Below, piece after piece: positions 15,801 through 22,300 of a DNA stretch of 35,108 nt. The notes beneath the pieces are model-generated. The model saw nothing but the letters and a program-made list of their open reading frames with translations. It was not told the DNA's origin and ran no database searches. The DNA comes from DATKXO01 sp035528995 (GTDB taxonomy: Bacteria > Planctomycetota > Phycisphaerae > UBA1845). The position numbers were made by a program, and so were the translations under genes. Location of the stretch: NCBI GenBank assembly GCA_035528995.1, contig DATKXO010000169.1, forward strand, positions 1 through 35,108. Direction: 5' to 3'. The stretch's first letter is position 1; every line of letters begins with the position of its first letter.

Positions 15801-18104
15801 CCACTCGTCGAACGTCGGGTGGTGGGCGTCGGTGTGGCAAGCGCCGCACATCTCGGCGTCCTTGTCGATTGTGATGTTGGAGGCCGAAGCGAGATCCACG
15901 TGCTCCGAGCCGGCACCGTGGCAGTTCTCGCACTGCACGCCGGCGAACTCGGGCGTTAAAGTGGCTCCCTGGAAGGTGCTTCCGGCCGGGTCGAGCGGGT
16001 CAAAGTCAACGGTGTGGCACTCCCAGCAATCCGCGGGCACGTCGCCCTGGAAGAACGGCGGAAGGCTGTTGAAGGCCACGGCGTGGAGCGTGCCGCTCCA
16101 GTCGGCGTGCTCGGCCGGGTGGCACACGGCACAGGTGTCGGCACCGACATACACGTCCGGTCCGAGGCCCAGGCCCAGGCCGGGCTCGAATCCCTGGTGG
16201 TGCTTGTGGCACTGGGTGCAAGCGGGCATGTTCTCATCGTGCGGCACGGACAGAGCCAGGAAGTCGGCTGACGGAACGGGTGGAACCTGGCTGTCATCGA
16301 AGTACGCGTGGCAGACGTCGCACAGACCGAACTCGTCAGCGTCCGGATCGACGAAACCGCCGTCACCGACGCCGATGGCGTTGTTGGTGAAGCCGGCCTC
16401 GACCATACCGCCGGTGAAGCCGTTGATGTACCAGCTGTACATGGTCTCCTTGATCAGGCTGGCGTTGTCGCCGATGGCGTGGGTGTCGTGGCAGTCGGTG
16501 CAGTATTCCGGACCGTGCTCGGTGCCCACGGCGTGGTCGACCATGGCCCCTTCACCGCGGTGGCACTCCTTGCACAGGCCGGCGGTGGCGTTGTCGGCCC
16601 GGAGATAGGGCGAACCGGTCGTCTGTTGGTGCGGGTCGTGGCAGGTTCCGCAGCGGATGTTGCCGTTGTCCAGATGGAAGACCATCTCGCTGATGCTGTC
16701 GGGGTCCGGACCGGCGACACCGTTGGTGTTGGCCGCCGGGACGCCCCAGGGGTGCGAGTTGCCGTGACCGGCGCCGCCGATGGGGGCAGCCATGGCCCGT
16801 CCGGAGGCCGCGTGGCACGACAGGCAGAGGTTTTCCTGCCCCCAGTCGGTGAGCATGCCGCCGGGCGCGCCGTCGAAGGAGTGGCACCGGCCGCAGGTGT
16901 AGGGAAGGTCGATCATGTGGGGAGCGGCCAGCGGATACGGATAAACATCGCGCGTCCCGTCGCCCATGGTGAGGAAGTCGTCGACCGTCGCGGCGCCGAA
17001 GTGGTCAACGGCGAGCTGCAGGTCGGTCGTATTGACCTGCCGGTCCCGGTTAAGGTCGAGGGCGCGGACGTAGGTTCCGCTGTCCATGGCCTGGACGATC
17101 TCGAGCGGGTTGTCGGGCGGCCGAGGCGGTCGCCTACCGAGGATGGAACCGGCGCTGCCGCCCAGGATCGGTCCGCTGATGGGTCCTGCCTGGGGGGCCG
17201 GCGTCAGGGGCGCAACGGTGCAGGCCAAGTCGTAGACCTCGACGGCCGCGTTGTTGGTGCTGGCGACGTAGGCCGCCGAGCCCAGGATCAGCACGTCACA
17301 GGGCACGCGAAGCTCACCGGGTCCTGTGCCGTAGCCCGTCAGTGGATCAAAGCCGGCGTCGATTTCCTGGCCGCCGGGGCCGAAGGCCCGGATGGTGCCC
17401 ATCAGGGCATCGGCGATGTAGATGTTGCCGCAGCCGTCCACATCCACGCCCTCGCTGCGGGCTAACCAGGCGATCTCGGTGCCTTGCACGTAGAGCGTCC
17501 GGTAGCCGAACTTGAACAGCAGGATGCCGTTGGGGTCGAAGACCTGCACGCGGAAGTTGTCCACGTCGGCCACGATGATGTGATCCGTTCCGGGATCGAC
17601 GGCGATGGCCTGGGGGGACTCGAACTGGGACAGGGCGGAACCCTCAATTCCCCACATGCGGACGAGGGTGTCCGTAGTACCGTCAAAAACCAGGATTTTG
17701 TGTTCGGCGGCGTCCGCGACATAGATCTCGCCGGTAGTGGGATGGACGGCCAGGTCATTGGGCGCGGTCATGGTGGCCCCGTCCAGGTCGAGCGTTCCCT
17801 GGAACAGGAAAGCGGCGTCGTAGATTCCCACGACGCCGTCGAGGCGGGAGATGTAGACATTGCCGTTGGCATGGCTGGCGATGCCCACCGGCCCCTCGGG
17901 GATGGGGTAAGTACCCACCACCGTGCCGAAGGAGTCGTACTCGATCACCTGGTTCATTGGCTGGTCGGTGACGTAGATCCCGCCACCCAGCGCGGGCGCG
18001 AGGCGCCCCGGGTACTGCAGGTCCGTCGAGAACGTGTCGACATGCGTAAGGTCCGCCGTTTGGCCGATCGCGACCACAACAGCGGCGATGAGATAGACAA
18101 CCAT
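12822..18104 (-). CDS. Giant secreted 26-heme cytochrome: NHL propeller, 16-heme region and MtrC/OmcA-like decaheme module
   Basis: A 1760-residue protein with a short signal peptide (1-18). Residues 30-295 are NHL propeller repeats. Residues 334-372 hold an EF-hand/dockerin-like loop (DLNRDRQVNTTDL). Sixteen CXXCH lie at about 404-951, including a cytochrome c554-like stretch (CAVCHPAEHADW, then CWECH, CENCH, CGACH), followed by a VHNPEYVRSML segment as in multiheme nitrite reductase relatives. Then come a beta-barrel-like domain (1053-1200), five CXXCH (1210-1392) with CNECHNDLQLHG and MIHKIH, a second barrel (1418-1600), and five CXXCH with CNACHGRLAFHG and MVHKLH. That last order is the architecture of MtrC/OmcA outer-surface cytochromes. 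The total is 26 CXXCH. GGAGGAGG precedes the ATG by about seven bases, and a sigma-54-type promoter candidate lies at 18206-18221. The likely role is electron transfer outside the inner membrane. I cannot tell whether it is surface-exposed: no lipobox is seen. Confidence 0.9.
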   Translation of the reverse strand: MVVYLIAAVVVAIGQTADLTHVDTFSTDLQYPGRLAPALGGGIYVTDQPMNQVIEYDSFGTVVGTYPIPEGPVGIASHANGNVYISRLDGVVGIYDAAFLFQGTLDLDGATMTAPNDLAVHPTTGEIYVADAAEHKILVFDGTTDTLVRMWGIEGSALSQFESPQAIAVDPGTDHIIVADVDNFRVQVFDPNGILLFKFGYRTLYVQGTEIAWLARSEGVDVDGCGNIYIADALMGTIRAFGPGGQEIDAGFDPLTGYGTGPGELRVPCDVLILGSAAYVASTNNAAVEVYDLACTVAPLTPAPQAGPISGPILGGSAGSILGRRPPRPPDNPLEIVQAMDSGTYVRALDLNRDRQVNTTDLQLAVDHFGAATVDDFLTMGDGTRDVYPYPLAAPHMIDLPYTCGRCHSFDGAPGGMLTDWGQENLCLSCHAASGRAMAAPIGGAGHGNSHPWGVPAANTNGVAGPDPDSISEMVFHLDNGNIRCGTCHDPHQQTTGSPYLRADNATAGLCKECHRGEGAMVDHAVGTEHGPEYCTDCHDTHAIGDNASLIKETMYSWYINGFTGGMVEAGFTNNAIGVGDGGFVDPDADEFGLCDVCHAYFDDSQVPPVPSADFLALSVPHDENMPACTQCHKHHQGFEPGLGLGLGPDVYVGADTCAVCHPAEHADWSGTLHAVAFNSLPPFFQGDVPADCWECHTVDFDPLDPAGSTFQGATLTPEFAGVQCENCHGAGSEHVDLASASNITIDKDAEMCGACHTDAHHPTFDEWSTSGHAGASANSHSGSCGVCHAPVGEQGDPLVKLDVECVACHDSHAQTGNNAIPAPPHDAQLLHPEVVATTPSNTVADATDPSRFNLCGQCHHSRGRTWGDTSRGPHHSLQGNVFVGEMPVPDGVDVVPFQSTGHALAFQQCDTCHMHMTPFQDAGTGGVPPEAPAYTGHGWHPDYEGCTDCHTAASAEALATDLQAEVQGRLDGILAALGDPSVWEYSCCGGPAEGPGGQDDITDDVKKARFIVKYIEGDASLGVHNPEYVRSMLTAAETLLSIPAPPPITPTVVSITSVNGGAPVEVGGAFTVDFTVEDGAGNPIAMADLDRLRLYVSGPSDNYQRVIEADGDWAHFVQNPDDSYTYTAADPFPSVYLAPEGDSPAYGPADGEMTGLPLLEGTYTVLIESRQVFGSLRKAGDATMDFVLADDPLSPPTLDPREVVTLAACNECHNDLQLHGNNRYAVTGCVICHTVGSEDTVTVPDSTVGLTVKFSEMIHKIHRSYGLPNIVATANGADPYRYVIRGHGGSTNDFSDIGFPILPDGVMDCESCHGAAAQGGQSYTSITRANCANCHDDIDFTTGTVLDQTNPAVADGLLTQADLSDPTYRVFPGGGVWNHTYADDTQCATCHGPGAGADAEVAHQHPTDSAAEGTNPMVEIVSVGGMTGGGGTCFQAGDFFEVTFKLMDDTANPLQLVPGDTSVLDRMEIILAGPTTLYQTIIPTQRPWSNGDLAVPAGNWVDNFTTDGTYTFISEDPFPANYPAQANSIGEPPADQIFSFEGGWGQLYTPGGTPLDNGTYSVIVYGRRVTPTDGEREPFVTDVFDVPFGANDPIVPYAGTVDTASCNACHGRLAFHGFQRYGVESCVACHTAGTQDGGTYESVDLRIMVHKLHNARNLTNLPYQMAGHSGLADFSLLLISSMPGEAAECAECHVNDDWKSPPVRTNMRTWMVACTSCHDAAETAAHADAWTVPGTFTEQCATCHGAGAAYAVEDVHASP

Positions 18105-18205
18105 GCTTCGCCCTCCTCCGATTGCAGGTACTTAAGCCGTCTGTGGTGCGACCGGGAGTTGGGCTACTCCAGGCGCACCGACACCGTGTCCGTAGTGAGT
18201 GCGGG

Positions 18206-18221
18206 GGCAATCGACATGCCT
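18206..18221 (-). promoter_or_regulatory. Candidate sigma-54 (-24/-12) promoter of the 26-heme cytochrome gene
   Basis: On the minus strand the sequence reads AGGCATG-TCGA-TTGC-C. Against the consensus TGGCACG-N4-TTGC it matches five of seven bases in the -24 element and all four in the -12 element, with exact GG-N10-GC spacing. The predicted start near 18195 gives a leader of about 90 bases. A sigma-54 activator is encoded in the same cluster. Confidence 0.5.
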
Positions 18222-18320
18222 TGGGTTATTGGTCGGGTTCCTGGTCGCCGATCTCGTTTCAGAGAGCCGCCTCTAATTAACGCCCAATAAAGGATTTGCG
18301 CCGCGGCGGCCTGGGCGCAG

Positions 18321-18338
18321 GCCCGGCCGAAGCCGGGC
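18321..18338 (-). terminator. UUCG-tetraloop hairpin after the dockerin-tailed gene
   Basis: On the minus strand GCCCGGC-TTCG-GCCGGGC forms a perfect 7-bp G/C stem closed by a C(UUCG)G tetraloop, about 60 bp past the stop of the preceding gene. There is no clear U tract, so termination is probable but not proven. Confidence 0.5.
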
Positions 18339-18379
18339 TGGTGCCTTCCCTCCAATGAGAACCGAAACTGCTGCAATCT

Positions 18380-18390
18380 CGTTTATGGGA
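18380..18390 (+). promoter_or_regulatory. CGTTTATGGGA box shared with the tetraheme gene upstream region
   Basis: This 11-mer is identical at 32116-32126. Here it lies about 160 bp upstream of the sigma-54 promoter candidate, the usual distance for an enhancer site of an NtrC-type activator. It could instead be a chance match. Confidence 0.25.
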
Positions 18391-18398
18391 TTAAGGAG

Positions 18399-19238
18399 TT
18401 AGAAGATCTGTCCCGTAAAATGCGCCTGAAAAAGTCGGAAATCAAGCAGATCGACGTCCGTGTCCGGATCGAGGTCGAGCGTCTCGCAACCCGGATCGGC
18501 GGGCAGATCGGGTCCCGACATGCAACCGAGGAAAGTTGCGTAGTCGGAGAGGTCTACGTCACCGTCGGCGTCGGCATCGCCGGGAATCGCCACGCCCTCG
18601 TCGATGGTGAGATAGGGCTTGGTGAGTGGATCAGATTCGAGCGCGTCGATGAAGACCTGATTTGCGTTTTCGGGTGTATCCGGGTCGATCTGAAACCGAA
18701 AGGCCACTTTGTCGTCGCCGCTGATGAGCGCATCGGTCACAACGGTGCCGACGTCGAAGGAGTACTGGGTGGGCGTTTGATAGTGTGCGACCGTGGCGCT
18801 GCCCTGGAATGCGGTGGGCCCGCTGGCGAAATCGTCGAACGTCTCCTGCAGATCGGCGGGATAAGAGTAAACGTGTACGACGATGTTCTTAATGGGCCAG
18901 ATGGGCGCGCCGCGCAGGGTCACCGACAGCGTGGCCGATACGGGCGGAGTGAAGGTGACGCTGGTGAGATCGTACTCCCCGACCACGCGGTTCTCCTGGC
19001 CCGCGCCGCTGGTGGAGACGCTCAAGGTGATCGCACCCTCGTAGCTGGACTGGTTGAAGTACCAGTCCGCGTCATCGGCAGCGCCGTCGAACGTGCCAAA
19101 GACGCCGCCATCCGCGAGCGTACCGTCCTTGCTCGGATAGATGGTCTGGGCCGCGCCGACCGAGATAACGGGCAACGCGCACATGGTCGAGACAACTACG
19201 ACCGCCACGATTCCGGCGGTCCGTGTCCTTTGAAGCAT
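18399..19238 (-). CDS. Secreted DNRLRE-like protein with C-terminal dockerin-like domain
   Basis: A 279-residue exported protein. Residues 1-30 are a signal peptide. The body (about 31-210) is rich in beta strands. It opens with TIYPSKDGTL, has Asp/Asn-rich turns and ends in FIDALESDPLTKPYLTID. This resembles the DNRLRE/CBM-like beta-sandwich domains of surface proteins. Residues 214-275 hold two EF-hand loops (DADADGDVDLSDY and LDPDTDVDLLDF), the dockerin-like tail widely seen in Planctomycetota exported proteins. GGAGG nine bases upstream supports ATG 19238 over the TTG at 19241. It lies 112 bp after the 25-heme cytochrome gene on the same strand and may be co-transcribed with it. It has no heme motif. 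A structural or adhesion role is inferred. Confidence 0.8.
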   Translation of the reverse strand: MLQRTRTAGIVAVVVVSTMCALPVISVGAAQTIYPSKDGTLADGGVFGTFDGAADDADWYFNQSSYEGAITLSVSTSGAGQENRVVGEYDLTSVTFTPPVSATLSVTLRGAPIWPIKNIVVHVYSYPADLQETFDDFASGPTAFQGSATVAHYQTPTQYSFDVGTVVTDALISGDDKVAFRFQIDPDTPENANQVFIDALESDPLTKPYLTIDEGVAIPGDADADGDVDLSDYATFLGCMSGPDLPADPGCETLDLDPDTDVDLLDFRLFQAHFTGQIF

Positions 19239-19350
19239 CAATCGAAGCCTCCGGTCAGATTCCCCTGCGTTCTCTATTCTATGCCTCTTCTACTCCTCTT
19301 CTACTACACGTTGCCCATCGCCACCGGTTCGCCCCGCGACACGTCAGCCC

Positions 19351-22300
19351 CTACCGGCCGGCGTCGATCCGGTGGAGCGGCAAGGTCCTGTCGCCGTCAC
19401 CAGTTCGCGCCCGCCGGACGCCGTCATCCGTCAGCGGCCGGGCGTCGAGGAGCCCGCCGGGCATCGGGGGCGGCGACGGCGTCGGGCAACTGAACGTGTC
19501 GCAATCCTGCCCCACGAACCAATCGCCACCCAAGGCGTCGCATTCGACCCGCGTGTTGTTGGCTGCCAGCGATCCGGCCAGGCAACAGGCCCCAATCTCA
19601 GGCAGACAAGCGGGCGGCGACCCACAGGGCAATCCATCGTCGATGACGAACAGCTCGAACACGCCGGACGCACCGGCCGAGCCACCCACGTGAACGTAAT
19701 ACATCTGGTCGGGATCGGTGCACCAACTTACGGTGGACAGGGTTGGCGCCCCGCTGGTGCCGACGACACATGAGGCGTCGTCGTCGTTGCCGTCGATGCA
19801 ATCCAGCGTGTTACAGTCGCAGAAGACCTGGACGGTCGTGTCGATCGTGGTGCCGGGCATGCAGGTAGTGGCGGTCACGGTGTTGCCGGTGCCGACGACG
19901 GCGTACCACAGGCCGCGAGACGGCGAGTCGGCCCCGCAGAACGGTGCGTTGTCGTCCACGGCGATGGAGTTGTCGCCGGTGGCGCTCACGCCGTTGGTGT
20001 CGGCCGTCAGGGCGAAAGCTCGGTAGCAGACGTCGTTGATCGGTACGGGCGTATCGTCATCCCAGTCCACACTATCGCTCTCGCCCCAGGGAAAGCCGTG
20101 CCCGTGGCAGCTCTGACAGTCGTCACACATGGAGTGGAACCAGCCTGCATCCAGCCACTCGGTGTGGCAGACGTTACAGAGCCCGGTCGGGCCGCCCAAG
20201 TCGAGTGCGTATCCATTGAATCCCAGAGCCACTTCGCGCGCCGTGCCAAAGGTGTCGAACGGCGGCCCGTTGAAGCCCGTAGCCTCCACGCCGTCATCGA
20301 CGTACATCGTCCCGTCCACGTAATCTCGAATCAGGTAGGGATTGCCGGTGGGATTGGTCGGGGTGGCCGAGCCGTGGGGGTCGTGGCAGTCCGTGCAGTT
20401 CAACTCGTAGGCCAGCGCTCCGGAGTAACCGTTCCAGCCGCGCTTGGAGTTGAGCCCGTGGGCCGAGTGCACCCAGGTGTAGTCTATGTACCAGGGCCCC
20501 TCGACGTATTCACTGGATGCGAACCCGCGCAGAGAGGAACAGTCCTCGGTCAAACACGCTCCGTCGAGGATCTCGCACCAGTCGAAACCCAATTCTGCAT
20601 ACTTGGGGTTGTTGACGTCGACAATCGGCGGCTGGACGCCCGGCGGGAAACCCGGATCCAGCGGCCCGCTGCCACCGGCATGGCACGCCAGGCAGAAGTC
20701 GTTGCCCGTACCCGCCCATGCCGTCGTGGGAGCGAACGGGTCCGAAATCGGCTGCGAGGCCGCCGCGGTGTGAACGCCATGGCAATTCAGGCATTCGATC
20801 TTGGCTCCACTGACCTGATCGGCGTTGCTGATGTCGTGGTGGCTGTTTCCCAGACGAAGCGTACCCTCGTTGCCCCAGCATATTCCGCCGTACTCGCCGT
20901 CCCACTGCAACGTCCCCTGGAACTTGACGGCCACGTCCGGCGGCGTGTTGGCGTTGCCGAACGGGTCGAGGGGGGCGGCCAGCCGTGTGGCGCCGTCCGC
21001 GTCGTGGCAGCTGGCGCAGAAGTCGGACAGGTCGGGGTCGGAGGTCAGGTCCTCAGGTCTGACGAAGCGGTAGAGGCTGCCGTCGTCGGGGTCGATGAGC
21101 TCGACGTACCCGTCCGCGTGCGTGCCCGGACTGTGGCAGACCAGGCAGGCGTCGTTGTCCAGGTTCGCGCCGTAGTGGGCGTGTGCGTCGCCCACCGGGA
21201 ACTCGCCGACGACCGCTCGCCGACCGCCGGGCGGCACGGCATCACCGTTGTCCTGGGCGCTGCGGTGGCACGACGTGCAGCCGATGGCGATATCGAGCGG
21301 CACGCGGTAGTAGTCCACGTGGTCAGGGTCATAGCAGTTGATGACGTACTCCGGGTCGCCCGTGGACGAGCCGCCTCCGTGGCAGAACGAGCAGATGCCG
21401 TTGTTGCCGGCGCCCGAATCGGTACGCATGACGCCGCCGTGGCTGTCCAGCAGCGGCACGCCGCCGGCCGAGGTCATCACAATCGGATCGGTGCAGCCGC
21501 CTTGCTGTGGGTTGTGTCGATCGTAGCGCACGTAGCTGAAGTCGAGCGCCGGCTCGAGGCCGATCAACCTGCCGTCGCGCACCATGGCCGGCGAGGTGCT
21601 GCCGTGGATGTTGTGGCAGGCCACGCAGGTGCCGTAGGAATCGGCGGTTCCGTCGCGATCGGAGTCGTAGGAATGCGGGGGACCGTCCATGTGGGCATAG
21701 TGGGCGTTGAAATCGGTGGCCCCGGTCATCGAGTAGGGCGCGATGTCCGTGTTGAGCCCATCAGGAATGATGACGCTGTCGTCGCTCCTGAAGTTGGTGC
21801 CGAACTGATCGGCGTAGTACGGACCGGCCGGCGCGGTCGGACCGCCGAGCAGGGCATACCTGTCGTGGCAGGAGAAGCACAGATCCCAGTAGGGCGGATC
21901 GTCGTACGCATCCAGCGAGTCGAATCCGGTGCGCGGCACGACGAGCGGCGCACCGCCGTTGATGCTCTTCAGCCGGAAAGCCTGCTGGTAGTTGTCCGCG
22001 ACCGCCTGATACGAGTGTGCGACGCCGTCGAAGTGCGGGGCGCTCAGGTCGTGGCAGTCGGTGCAGGCGACCATCTGGCTGCGGCCGTGGCCGGTGGTGT
22101 AGTAGCCCCAGGTTGCGTCGTCGCCCGCCACGGCCGGAGCGCTGACAGCGTTGACCGTTGACGTGCCCTGGTCGTGGCATCCGGCACACCACTGGGCCTT
22201 GGCCGGCGGCAGCGAGCCCTCATCGTATACGCCGTCGGCCCAGTTGGCCTTGGCGCCGTAGGTCGCGTTGTTGGCGCCATCGAAGGCCCCGTCGGGGCTG

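Larger units (their letters stand above)
18105..18398. other. Regulatory region upstream of the 26-heme cytochrome gene
   Basis: From its upstream end it holds a GTTTATGGG box (18381-18389), a UUCG-capped hairpin (18321-18338) and a sigma-54 promoter candidate (18206-18221). A leader of about 90 bases would then run to the ATG at 18104. Confidence 0.5.
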
